Below, piece by piece: positions 34,721 through 45,472 of a DNA stretch of 64,000 bases (the stretch's first letter is position 1; each line of letters opens with the position of its first letter). Under the pieces are notes generated by a model. The model was not told the origin of the DNA, searched no databases, and worked only from the letters and a program-made list of their open reading frames with translations. The position numbers and the translations under genes were made by a program. The stretch comes from Exophiala sp. HKRS030 (Eukaryota > Ascomycota > Eurotiomycetes > Chaetothyriales > Herpotrichiellaceae), in NCBI GenBank assembly GCA_023897205.1, contig JAHWDD010000016.1:496001-560000 (forward strand), given 5' to 3'.

Positions 34721-35012
34721 TAAAAACCCCCAGGTTTCGATCTGGTTAGCCTGGAATGACTCATGACTGCTATTGGCTGATATCTCGCATAAGATTTAAC
34801 GCTAGTCTCTGTTGGGAAATCCATCGCACTAAAGGTTCGCGTTCCTGGCTTTGGAACTTCGCGAATCCTGCAGCCAACCTAACTTCATCTCCCTCACCGG
34901 CCGAGTCATTAAGGTCAAAGGTGGTACCAACCCCCATCCTCTTTTGTTTGATCTTAAATCCAAGTATTTCAACTCTATCCTTGCCACCGGTCAATTGATC
35001 TATCACATCCAG

Positions 35013-36571
35013 ATGGTTGACCGGTCGCCCCTTGCTGGCAAATTGGCTGCCGTAATCCCTCAGGATCTCGTTCTCAACGCCTATCATATTTCCACCTTTC
35101 CCAATAAATCCTCAGCCTTGTTTGCGCCACTTCCGGACCAGCAGGAAGAAGCAACCACGTGCGAGTCTCATTTTCTTGCCATCTCGTCATCATCAAACGA
35201 TCAGCAAAAGGAGCTCTTGATATTTGGCGTTGAGGTCCTGATTTTCACTTCAGCCTCACTCACCACAGTCTTCGTCTCCAAGGCAGACTCCACCGGTTTC
35301 TCCTCTCGGCACTCTGTGGCAAAAGGGTCACCTTCTGTGGTTGCAACCATCATTTCCACTTTCCTTGACTACCTCCTTGAACCTCGGTTAACCAGGGCAA
35401 GAGTTGTACTGTCGTTGTTTGCTCGCTCACAGAACCAATACCTGTTTCCCGGAAGTAGCGAGAACGAAGGAAAGCATGTTTTGAATGATCGACAACTGAT
35501 CAAATGGTGGTGTCGCATTGTTGATAGAGTTTTGCGACCTCGCAGCTCTATCACACCCGCGCCGTCAAGAATCACGGCACATCTCATTGTTCCTGGGTGC
35601 GAAAGAGCAGAAACCCGCACCTTTTTTCCTCCATCGGCTCGCCTTGACCCAGCGACAGATCCGAAATGGTTCAATTCTTATCCCGTTGAGCTTCTTGTGC
35701 CAGACATATCGAAAGCGACAAGATCACTCATTCCCAGGTTACCAGATGATCCAAAGGCTCGATTCTTGGATGATCTGGATGGAGAATTCATGGACAGCGA
35801 AGGGAATTGGCGCAGTGTTAAAACTCTGGATCAATTCTGGGAAATGTTGTCCTACAGACAAGAATGTTCTGCTGGAAGACTAGTTGGATTTCTTTGGGTG
35901 GTGTTTTCGCGGGGCCAAATCGACTACGAGCCACTAAGTCACATTGATCCTTCGCGTCAGCTGGTAATCCCAGCTAAGCCTCAAACGAATGTTTCGGAAC
36001 CGATCAGGCTGAACGGTGTCGGCATTTCGGTAGACCACATCCCGTGCGCATCAAAATCCAATCTGGTCGATCCAGCAGCGCCGATCGAAGCATCGATTTC
36101 ACCGGAAGGAAGCAGACTTGACAGCACTAGTACATCGAGCGAGGTTCTTGCATCACTTGGTGACCAATCAGGGTCTGAAGCGCCCAATCTCATTCATGCC
36201 ACGAGCGGAGAGCTAGTCGTCAAAAATGACGAGTATGACAAGCTTATGGAGTACCTCCTGCAAACCGACTTTGCGGGGTTAGATCTTGCCGCCGAATACA
36301 CCGCGGATGGATCCTGAAGGCACTCGAAATATCAGGTGCTCCCACTTTTGGGCAGACCATACGTGGTCAACTGGTTCTGGCTTCTTCATCTCATGGCAAC
36401 AGTCTGGCTCAGCCAAACACACCCGTCAATCTACTTACCGGTATACGTAAGAAAAGAAAGGCAGAAACTCCGAGCTCGAGCCAATCAGTGGCTGCCAAAG
36501 ATGGAGACGCTGGCTCGTTGGCTGTCAACTTACTCCAGGCCGAGATCATCAGAAAAAAGGTCAAAAGCTGA
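35013..36571 (+). CDS. RTT109: histone acetyltransferase Rtt109 (one frameshift)
   Basis: Fungal-specific acetyltransferase (KAT11) that acetylates H3 K56 and K9/K27 with histone chaperones during replication and repair. The start MVDRSPLAGKLAAVIPQDLV at 35013 is chosen because homology begins there; the frame is open upstream. Seen: NAYHISTFP; CESHFLAIS; KELLIFGVEVLIFT; TTVFVSKADSTGF; VVLSLFARSQNQYLFPGS; NEGKHVLNDRQLIKWWCRIV; LIPRLPDDPKARFLDDLD; and WRSVKTLDQFWEMLSYRQEC. The original frame stops at 36317. Adding one base at the GG at 36305-36306 opens it to 36571 and restores a tail with GWILKALEISGAPTFGQT and a basic KKRK nuclear signal, as expected. Total is 519 residues. No intron. Confidence 0.93.
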
Positions 36572-37617
36572 CACTCAGAAGCCCAAGCTCGCACTTCTCC
36601 CTTTCTATATCACTGCTATACCCGCCCATGGCAAAGACTGACATAGAGATGCAGCTTCCCTTTGCACTCTAGCAGTACAGTCCGGACAAGTCAGGGAAGA
36701 TGGGGAATCACTCGGAACAGATGCCAATTGAACAGCCCGTAAGAATACGGGAGTTCGGTCAAGATTGCTCACAGCTTATTCGCCGCAACTGAACGAGATT
36801 CCTTGTCATCTGTGTTGGACGAAGGGCTGGCGGAATGTAGCCAGATGCATACCCGGTATGGTTGTGGCTATACAGGAATTCTCAGGATTTGATTGGTCGA
36901 TATTCCTGACACAAACTCTGACCGTCAGCGCCAAGACTGGCTGCCTCGCCAAAATGGAAACTGGGCAAGCGCCAAGCAACCGACGGGCAAGCGCGGCTAC
37001 TATATTTGGGATGGGCCGTTAATGGCCACTTCGACGGCGAAGCGGCCAACCTCATGTCAACGTCCAACATCGCTGCCTCGACGAGGTGTCTTCACAGCCT
37101 TTCGTAACCCTACATGCTTCGACCTTCCCAGAAGCCAGAATCATGTCGATCATCATTCGCACACATGACTCATGGTGCTTCAAAAATAACACGCCCATCA
37201 ATGCCAAAGTCTTGTCCCTTTCTTTTCTTACTCTCTGCTATGTCGCCCACACCCGGCCCGACGCGTTTCGTAACACAGTGGTGCCGCCCCTGCCATTCTA
37301 CTGTACATCTTATTGGTACAAGATCATTTCTATGTGAGGCACTGCGCATCGCTGACCAGACTGGCTTCCGTCCACCCTTGGTCGAATCGCCTTGGTAGGT
37401 GGTTGGTATTCTTGCTTTCTTGACTGCCCTCTCCGCCTCATCTACTCTACATTGCGTGTCCTCCAATTCCTCTTACAATCATTGGGCTTTGTGAAATCTC
37501 TTTCTCTGTACTATTCATTTTCTTTGTCTAGTGTGTTCTTTTCTCACTGCCGTATTTGGGTGTTACTTGACGAGCAAAGCTAGAGGAATTCGCCTTGAGG
37601 GCTGTCTCGTCGGTGAC
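36572..37617. other. intergenic
   Basis: About 1 kb without a supported gene. The 200 bp before the next start are CT-rich, usual for a fungal promoter. Confidence 0.45.
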
Positions 37618-39683
37618 ATGGCTGTATATCTTGGAGCAGCACTATTCTTGAGTTCGATTGCTCTTGCACAAAACAGTTGTAACAACACGCCAATCTATCT
37701 TGATTTCCACGACCGGAGAGTCGACGCTGGTCTCAGTGTACAATATGGCCTTTTCACAGGAGTTGGCACCCCATCTCAGAACCTTTCGCAATGGCCTTCA
37801 CTATCAAATAATGAGATTACTATCGCAGGCTTAGATTACTGTACCGATAGTCCAGCCCAGAACTGCCTCGAAAAATCCCATGGGTTTTATGTGCCCTCGT
37901 CATCTGGGGACTACCAACCTGACTCCTCTTATCAGTCTTTGGACGACGTGGCAGATATCAGAAATGCAACTCTGCTCGAACATGCGAGGGACACTATTAA
38001 CCTATTCGTTCATTACTTCGATCCTTCACCACCTTCTTTGACTGCAGTACCCGACGTTCCCATCACAGTCTTGTCGAATTATTCATCGGACCAAAACCCG
38101 TGGTTCGGGCCTGCTGGTCTCTTTGGCTTGGGCCCATCTTCAACCATATTGACACGCTTGCGAGACCTGAACCTTATCTCGACGCGATCATACGGTCTTT
38201 ATATGGGAACATACTACGAACCTGCCAATGGCTTGATCAACGGGTCGCTTACTTTGGGTGGCTGGGATTCTGGTAGATTCGAAGGCGAGGCTTTCCCGTT
38301 TGAGGTTTCCGATCCAAATCCAGATTTTGACAATTCCCCTCTGCGAATCACGATCTCCTCGATGACTCTGACAAATAGCGAAGGCAATACAGCAGAACTT
38401 CTCTCAGGAACAGAAAATCTCGACGGATACCTCACTTCTCATCAACATGAAATAAATCTTCCAGGCAATATCCTCGAGCGTTTCGCAGAACAAACCAGCG
38501 GCGAAGATTCAGGCAACGTATATCGCCTTCCCGACGACTTCAATTCGACCTTGACCATAACGCTGAATTCAGGCTTGAATATAACATTCGAACCAGAATG
38601 GCTAAAAAATGTTAGCAACAACTCCCCATCTCCACCACTGCTTCCGAGAATAGGACAATTTCCAATTCTGACAGCGGTTCAATCGCCCTTTTGGGGTCTG
38701 CATTTTTCACACATGTCTATCTGACCGTGAACTATGATGCAGCCATACCTGCATTTTACCTCGCATCCGCCCTGCCTCATGGTCCTTATGTCATGACCCG
38801 AACTCTTTGCGCCAACACCGTCCCTACGGCAGCGCCGGCAAGCAATATCTCCAGTTTCGCTGCTAATGGAATTGTTGGTGCCGTAATTGGTGGTGTTGTT
38901 GGCGGGATCGGTTTGACGTTCCTTGTGTGGTGGCTATTCCGCAAATGGGCACAGCGAAGAATGTGGCAAGCTCGTCGCCGCGAGTCCATCAGAGGGAAGC
39001 GTGTTGAAGGTGGCAATGTTCCCATCGCAGGATTTAAGACTAGTCCGAAATCTTTCAACTCATCTTCTACCAATGGAGACGACGAGGATGAAGATAACCA
39101 CATTGACGAGCGTACGCGTGAAGATAGCAACGAATTGCGAACGTTCGCGGCCTTCAATTTCAATGATGGGGTTCCATCGGGCTACCGTGAAGGGGCAACG
39201 TCTTCGGCGCAAATGCTTCAGCGTCAGCATTCTTTCGGCGACAACCACGCTGACTCACCTGGCAGTGTTCTTTCCGAAGGTTATGCTAGACTCGGACAAG
39301 AAATCAAGCCCAGTGTCGTGCAGGTGCAGCCACACAATCACGAAGCTCAAGCATGGAGAGCCAGTGTTCACGATGCCAGTTCGAGTGATCATTACGGCAG
39401 TCAAAGTCCTCATGCACCAAGTCCAATCACACCAATCACTGGTCAGCCATTTTTACACGGCGATCTGCCCTCCTCAAGCTATCGAGAGCCACAATCGATA
39501 CAGCAGCAAAGGGGCGGGTTTGACATAGTCAGTCCTTTGTCACCACCTCTGGGTTCAACAGGTGGCGCGAGCTTTGAGCAACGGATGCAGCCTCCAACGA
39601 TCCAAACGAGTTTTGCACCACCTCCAAAGATGGAAGTGAAGAGGAAGCGAGTACCCTTGGCCGGAGTATTTTCGTCGAAGTAA
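37618..39683 (+). CDS. membrane aspartyl-protease-like protein lacking catalytic Asp motifs (one frameshift)
   Basis: Predicted surface protein of 688 residues. The signal peptide is MAVYLGAALFLSSIALAQ. The ectodomain has an A1-peptidase-like fold: YGLFTGVGTPSQNLSQWPSL, FGPAGLFGLGPSS, NGSLTLGGWDSGRF and ITFEPEWLKN, with many N-glycosylation sites. A transmembrane helix follows (NGIVGAVIGGVVGGIGLTFL), then a basic stop-transfer (RKWAQRRMWQARRR) and a disordered cytoplasmic tail of about 250 residues. Both places where A1 enzymes carry D-T/S-G lack it: after the GTP-x-QN motif the sequence is LSQWPSLSNN, and the second lobe reads LTSHQHEINLPG. So it is probably a non-enzymatic receptor or wall sensor, as in a known fungal SKG6-like group. 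The frame breaks at 38689-38696 (TTTTGGGG). One added base restores LGSAFFTHVYLTVNYD or its W variant. Confidence 0.85.
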
Positions 39684-40612
39684 GCTTGTCCTGAAAGAGG
39701 AAAATCGGAGACATAGAATTCTATAATGTGGGAATTGCGATGGGGCTTACCGCCCGGATGACTGATGATATTGCTTGGCCCGTCTTTCTCCTTTCAAGAC
39801 TTGTGTACATGGATACCAAGCTCTCACTTTTCTTTTACGCATGGCGGTTGTTTCATACGCATTCGCAGGCCTCTCTTTATGAATGTGGATCCCCATCTTA
39901 CATATAGTGTCCAGCAGCTTGTTTTCTCCTCAGGAATATCATGTTACTCGGAGTGCCCAAATAAAACATTCAAACAAACCACTTAGGTCAGTAGTAAAGC
40001 ATGTAGAAAAATGCAACCCTGGATCAGCAGTCCCTCAAGATTCAAACGCGCCCAGTCATTGACTACGATGGCAAGCTGGCAACCCTGATGTGAAAGAGGA
40101 GATTTCAAATCCAGCCATGATAGGCATGTTCTGCAAGATCTGACCATAGACTGCATCGAATGTGACCAGGTAGGGTATTCGTCATATCGTCTATTGCATT
40201 CTGCTTCATTTCTAGCCTCTACAAAAGCCGTCAGCACGACAACAACGAGGATGCCAGTGGCGGCTTGTATCATATTTCTATATCTATACATGCATGTATA
40301 TCCTCTAATAATGTTAACAGCGGTTTCTGACTCTGACTAAGTCAGCACGAATTTATCGTTGATCATGTCTATTCCCCGAATGAAGCCCCCCACGCACCGG
40401 AATTCTCATGTCCCCGCGATTCGCCATATCCCTCTCCTGCGGAGGGCTCGGAATCGGGACAGAGACTCGACGGCGGGTGGAACGCATTTGCAAACATGCC
40501 CCTCAGCATGGAAACCCCTCTAGATTCGCAGCCGTACACCTGGACCATTTGCCGCTCGTGATGGGAACTCAAGGAGGAGTGTTGTTCTGTTTCATTTTCG
40601 TCACGGTCTGCT
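39684..40612. other. intergenic, convergent
   Basis: No gene is firmly supported. A minus-strand frame at 39983-40291 has a hydrophobic N-terminus and several cysteines but no other support (see the rejected list). Confidence 0.4.
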
Positions 40613-41938
40613 TCAAACCCTCAGATTTCTCTGCAGTCTCTCCACCACAGCCTCTAGCTCGGTATTGCGATCCTCTAGCGCAACGACTTCTTTCTGTAAT
40701 GCCTCCTTCTCGCTTCTCAAGGCCTGCATCTTCGTGGCAGTCTTCTCTCGTTGCCGCAGACTGTCTTCGAACATGTTCTCGATGCGTGCGATGACTTGGC
40801 CGTCCGCTAGGATGGATGGTGAATTGAGCATGCCAGATGAGGATGTCGATGTGGGCACCAGGGCGGATGACATGTTGGCTGCGGCGACCGTGGCGGCAGC
40901 GGTAGACTTGGCGACTTGATCGCGTAATTCTTTGTTGGCGCTTTCCAGCTCTAGGACGCGTTGTTCCATGGCGGCTGTGCGTGCGACTTGCCATAGATAG
41001 TCGCTTTGTTTCATCGAGAGGCGTGCCCCGGCGGTTGTTGCTGACGTCGGGCTGAGGTTGCCGTTCCCTGGAGCGGGACCGGCTCCACCAACAGATCCAG
41101 GTCCACTTGGGCTCGTAGCGAAGCCAGCTCGCGATAGCTTGTAGTTGGCGGTGGCTAGTTTGTCCCTGAGGACCAGTACGTTCTGCAAGTCATCATCGCG
41201 CAGCTGTTTCATGGCATCGTGATCACGGCGTTCACGGGCCAGGAGATCACGGACTTTGATCAGGTTCTCCAGGTCTGTAGCTCGGAGTTCGACTAGGTTG
41301 AGATACTGGGTGGTCTGGCGGGAATGGTCTTTCTCGAGCTCGGTGAGACGCATTTGTAGCGCTTGATAGTCCGTGGCCATGACCGTGGGAGTGCTTTGTT
41401 CGAGATATGTGACTTGGCGAAGAAGATTGTGTAGAAGATCGGACATTGGGCCAGTTGCCGCCTCTTCCAGGGTTGGTTGCACTGTCCGCATATCGCGTTT
41501 GGTGGGCGAAGGAGAGAACGTAGAGGATGGAAGGAGATCATCCGAGGAGGGTCCGTTTACTGTCGTTGACGACCTGGCACGACCTTGATTTGTCGCGAAA
41601 GCGAGTTTGCGACTGACAGCCTTTGGGGTCTTCAACTCACGGTCCTCATCATATTCGCCATCGTGCTCCATAGGTGGTACTGGTTCTCCAAGACTGGCAG
41701 AGTCGTCAGGACCTAAAGCTAGTCGACGAAGATCAGAGCCTGGAGAAACGACAGTAGTTTTCTTGGGGCCCCACAATTCAACTTCATGCTCGCTGAATGT
41801 TGTCCCTGGGGTATTGGTGTCACTGCCAGCGAAACTCGAGGTCCTGCTTAGGTTGTGGTGACTTCTGCCGGATGATACAGAGCCAGCAATGCTGTGGGTG
41901 TAGGACGGTTGGCGGCTCAAACGATCTGGCGACCACAT
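40613..41938 (-). CDS. coiled-coil protein, cytoskeletal or trafficking type
   Basis: Single-exon protein of 441 residues from the start MWSPDRLSRQPSYTHS. The frame is open further upstream to 42088, but that extension is hydrophobic and unlike the rest. The N-terminal 150 residues are Ser/Thr/Pro-rich and disordered. Heptad-like coiled coils follow: LLHNLLRQVTYLEQSTP, YQALQMRLTELEKDHSRQT, RDLLARERRDHDAMKQL, AMEQRVLELESANKELRDQV and a long C-terminal one ending EALQKEVVALEDRNTELEAV. Gly/Pro/Ala and Ser/Ala-rich linkers separate them. I do not recognise a family. A scaffold role is inference from shape alone. Confidence 0.75.
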   Translation of the reverse strand: MWSPDRLSRQPSYTHSIAGSVSSGRSHHNLSRTSSFAGSDTNTPGTTFSEHEVELWGPKKTTVVSPGSDLRRLALGPDDSASLGEPVPPMEHDGEYDEDRELKTPKAVSRKLAFATNQGRARSSTTVNGPSSDDLLPSSTFSPSPTKRDMRTVQPTLEEAATGPMSDLLHNLLRQVTYLEQSTPTVMATDYQALQMRLTELEKDHSRQTTQYLNLVELRATDLENLIKVRDLLARERRDHDAMKQLRDDDLQNVLVLRDKLATANYKLSRAGFATSPSGPGSVGGAGPAPGNGNLSPTSATTAGARLSMKQSDYLWQVARTAAMEQRVLELESANKELRDQVAKSTAAATVAAANMSSALVPTSTSSSGMLNSPSILADGQVIARIENMFEDSLRQREKTATKMQALRSEKEALQKEVVALEDRNTELEAVVERLQRNLRV

Positions 41939-43332
41939 GGTTGATAGATCAATAAATTTGTACTCTTTGGAGCGACGGCTCACACGAAAGACAACACTCA
42001 AGTAGAGAGTAAGAATGCAAGGGAGCAAGCTGGGGAATGGGTTAAAAGTTCTGGGCTTCCTGCCAGATAGACTGAACCAAAATGACAATCACATCGAAGA
42101 CTGGAAAATCAGAGGATACATAGCCAGAGAAGAAGCCCACTTAAGGCCGAAGGAGCAGTCCAGGAGACCAGACCATACTTATCTGAAATAAGGACTATCG
42201 AATTCAATAGTCGCATCCCTGAATGCAATCACAAATCTAGCACACCAATGAACAGGATGTGCAGATCGATGACCAAGGGGATGAATATTTGGACTGAAAC
42301 GCCTTGTTGGTTATATGTGCAGTGCACATGTTGTTTGAGGTGATGGTGCTGAGACACAACATGAGACATCATGGCTTCAGATCCGGATCAGGGTGTTGAC
42401 GGCGGTTTTGGGTGACGAAGCTGTGGCGCTGAGAGTAGAGATCTCGCTTGGTTTATGCCAAGAAGTGACGGATGTCGGATGATGCCTACAACGATCAGAA
42501 GGTCGAGTATAGCACACTGATTCAGGCGTCTAAAAGGGAAAAATGACTGATAGATGGCGAATTGAGTGGTGAAGTCGAGGAAGAAGTCGACATTCACCTC
42601 TAAGCTATCAAGTAGGCACATAGTTAGTTGGCACTTTAAGTGACACCATTTGATCGTCACTTTATGGGCGCCAATAAGCGTCAAATAGCGTCCCCTGGTC
42701 CGCTGTAAACGGCAAGTTGGTGCCTACTTGTGGCGCCTTAGGCGACCATAGGCACAATATCAGGTCCTTAGCAACAAAGATACTTACCTAAAGGCCTTGC
42801 AAGTGCCTAGTCTTGGGGAGACACTTTGGGCTGGTACCTGGGTATTTACTGAATACTGTCATTCACGTACATGCTTCACGATGCTTGCTGTCAAGTCAAT
42901 GAGTTTGGACGTACCGTTACCGTCTTTTACCATCCAGTCCCGGGGTCGCTCCTGCCCGTCGGAATGAGCCAATGGGCGCACAACCGCGATATGCCAAGAG
43001 CTCGCCAAGACCCGCACCTGGATTCTCTCGAGTCCGGATGTCAATTTGCTTTCTCTCCTTCGTATCTTCCCAGCCTTGGACTCGTGATTCTTCTCAGCGC
43101 ATGCACCTCGCAGAGTATGAGAGTACAGATACGAGCTATTAACTTTGAATTTGCATTTGCACATCGATTGAAGTGACAGATTAAGCAAATTTCTGAACAT
43201 GGTAGCTGAAGAATTACGAGGCGGGCATGGCTGTTCAAAAGCCAACGCTCTGAGTAACTCCTCAAGGTAAAAGGGCTCTTCTGAGCTTCTGGTCAATCGT
43301 GTCTTCTATCCTCGTTCTTTCTTTCATGCTCC
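41939..43332. other. intergenic with hairpin-forming patch
   Basis: About 1.4 kb without a supported gene. From about 42600 to 42850 the sequence is rich in GGCGCC, GTGCCTA and CCTTAGG words and holds a strong inverted repeat listed separately. It is perhaps a decayed mobile element. Confidence 0.45.
42720..42755. repeat. nested inverted repeat / hairpin
   Basis: GTGCCTA at 42720-42726 pairs perfectly with TAGGCAC at 42749-42755. Inside them CGCC-TTA-GGCG forms a second perfect stem. The result is a 36-bp cruciform-capable hairpin with a small internal asymmetry. Function is unknown. Confidence 0.6.
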
Positions 43333-45472
43333 ATGTTCGGCATTTGTTGTAAAGGTATTCGTCGTCGGGCCGGACGGACTAGGGATCAGTCAGCCGTCAT
43401 GGGGGAAATCACCCCAACTCGAATTCTCACACGGAGTGCGGAAATTGTCGTGGTCTTGTCAAGGCTCGGCTTAACAGGGCACACTTCAGTGCTTACAGCA
43501 GCGATAAATCAACAACATGCCTCACTTGCAAGTTACTGATTGATGGAATACAGGCTGCGGGTGAAGGCCATGTCTCCCGATGGGACTTTCACGTCGAAAA
43601 TGGTTTGCTCTTGAGAGCCGATGACAACGGTCGAGTAGTGATACTGGAATTCTACTCCACACAAGGTAAGCTTGACTTACAGTGAACTAATTGTTGAACG
43701 TTACTGATGTAGCTAGGAAACTCCGGCATACCGGATTCGATTTCGCAAAAGACTCATGTTGTTCCTTTCTGGGATGACCCTTCGAAGTGACTAAATTGCA
43801 GTGGTTGCTTCGTGAGAACGACCCAGGCCCATCACCTTTACCATCTCGTGTGCTTGAAGTAGGTCCAGACTTTGATGATCTGACCTCAAATGTCCGACTC
43901 TATGAAACGGCCGGCATTGTGGGTAAATATGCCACCCTCAGTCACTGCTGGAAACAGGACAACAAAGAACCAGTCAAAACCCTGAAAGCCAACTTGAAAG
44001 CCCACAAAGTTGGTATTGATTTCGCAAGCCTGCCATTAACATTCCGTGAAGCAATCATGACATGTCGAACTTTTGGATTCCACTTCCTCTGGATCGATAG
44101 TCTGTGTATAGTTCAAGACGACTCAGCGGATTGGGAACAGGAATCAGCCAACATGGACAAGATTTATGCCGGCTCCAATGTAACCATTGCCATGCACAGC
44201 ACAACAAGAGGTTACATGCCATATCATGACTTGCGTTTCTCCACTGGCTCCCAATCAGCAGTCATACATGTCAGATCGCTGACAAATGCTCCTGATCTCC
44301 TTGCTCATGTTGCAGAAGCACCATATCTGGACAGCGAAGATAAAATCGCTCCAAACGAGCTTTGGAACACCGTTTCACTCAGGGGTTGGTGTTACCAAGA
44401 ACGAATCTTATCCACGCGGATCATACACTTCACAGAGAACGAAATTGTGTTTGAGTCACAAGGTGGTCTTCGATATTGTCAATGTACACACCACCACCGA
44501 CAAGCAAACATAGGCTTTGCTGGATGGTTAGAAAATATCAATATAACACAAGATGTCGCCAATCATGCCTGGCGGCGTATCGTTGAACAATATAGTCAAC
44601 GTATGTTCAGCCGCGAATGGGACCTCCTTCCCGGACTCGCTGGCATCGCCCGACGACTCAGCACTGAGCACGGCATGGGATCTTATCTTGCCGGCTTATG
44701 GAAGGATAATCTTCTGCGTTGGCTGTGCTGGAAGAGTGTGCCATGGAGTCCCGCAAAACCAAGTATGAACTACTGCGAAAAATGCAGACCTATGCCTCGT
44801 CGCCTCCGTCAGCAGCTATCTCCAGGCGATGATCAATTTTGCTTCCCATCATTTTCCTGGGCGTCGCGGTTCGGTCCTTGCGAATTCGTTTTTGACCCTT
44901 GGCAGACATCCGAGTACCGAGAGGTCGCAGCAATAGACCAGGTTGGCTGTTCAATGAGCGAGCGCATGCCATTTGGCAGGGTCCTTTCCAGCTTCATTGA
45001 GCTGCGCGGGCCGTTGTATCCTTGCTTGCACTTCTCGACAGTGGGTAAGGACAAGATCTTGGTAGGCCACCGAACAGTGTTTGCTTACATTGTCGATGAT
45101 CGATTTTTCGACCGCCTGACCTTCCCAGATACACCCAATGACGTTTTGAAGCTAATCCAGGGTTGTGGCAAGCAGTATGATATCGACGCTACTGATGATC
45201 TTCCTCCTGACAACAGTCTGGTTTTCCTTTTGGAGCTACACAGGAATTTACACGAAGATCTCAGTCTAATGTTGGTACTACTGCCCATGGGTTTAGATCA
45301 GCAATCTATTGTTGCGTGGAAAGATCAAAGTGTTGAAGTCACAGAAGATAGGGAGAGAGGACAAGCTCTAAGTGCGCCATATTTCCGTCGAATTGGATTT
45401 GCACGGATGGCACGATCTTCCTTCGCTGAGCCAATGCGTGTGATCAATAATAAAATCGTCAGGATCCTATGA
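43333..45472 (+). CDS. HET-domain heterokaryon-incompatibility protein (two frameshifts)
   Basis: HET-domain proteins trigger non-self recognition and cell death after fusion of unlike strains. The repaired model is 43333-43665 and 43717-45472, with a 51-nt intron (GTAAGC..GCTAG), giving 696 residues. Before the domain lie two Cys pairs (ECGNCRGL, TCLTCKLL) and SRWDFHVENGLLLRADDNGR, typical of this class. The HET core is complete: YATLSHCWKQ, PLTFREAIMTCRTFGFHFLW, IDSLCIVQDDSADWEQES, MDKIYAGSNVTIAM and LRGWCYQERILSTRIIHF. The C-terminal 300 residues are variable, with CEKC near 44770. Frame breaks lie at the G run 43401-43405 and at G 43787. Adding one base at each joins QSAVMG to NHPNSN and WDDPSK to VTKLQW. 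True inactivation of a het gene would be plausible, but the same lesion type also hits housekeeping genes. Confidence 0.88.

Noticed and set aside
39983..40291. Minus-strand 102-residue frame with hydrophobic start and several cysteines
   Set aside because: It could mimic a small secreted protein, but a second hydrophobic stretch at the end, lack of promoter context and no homology make it too weak to call.
43333..45472. True pseudogenisation of the HET gene
   Set aside because: Het genes often do decay, but here the lesions are the same single-base type seen in Sin3, VTC and Rtt109, and the rest of the frame is intact over 1.7 kb.
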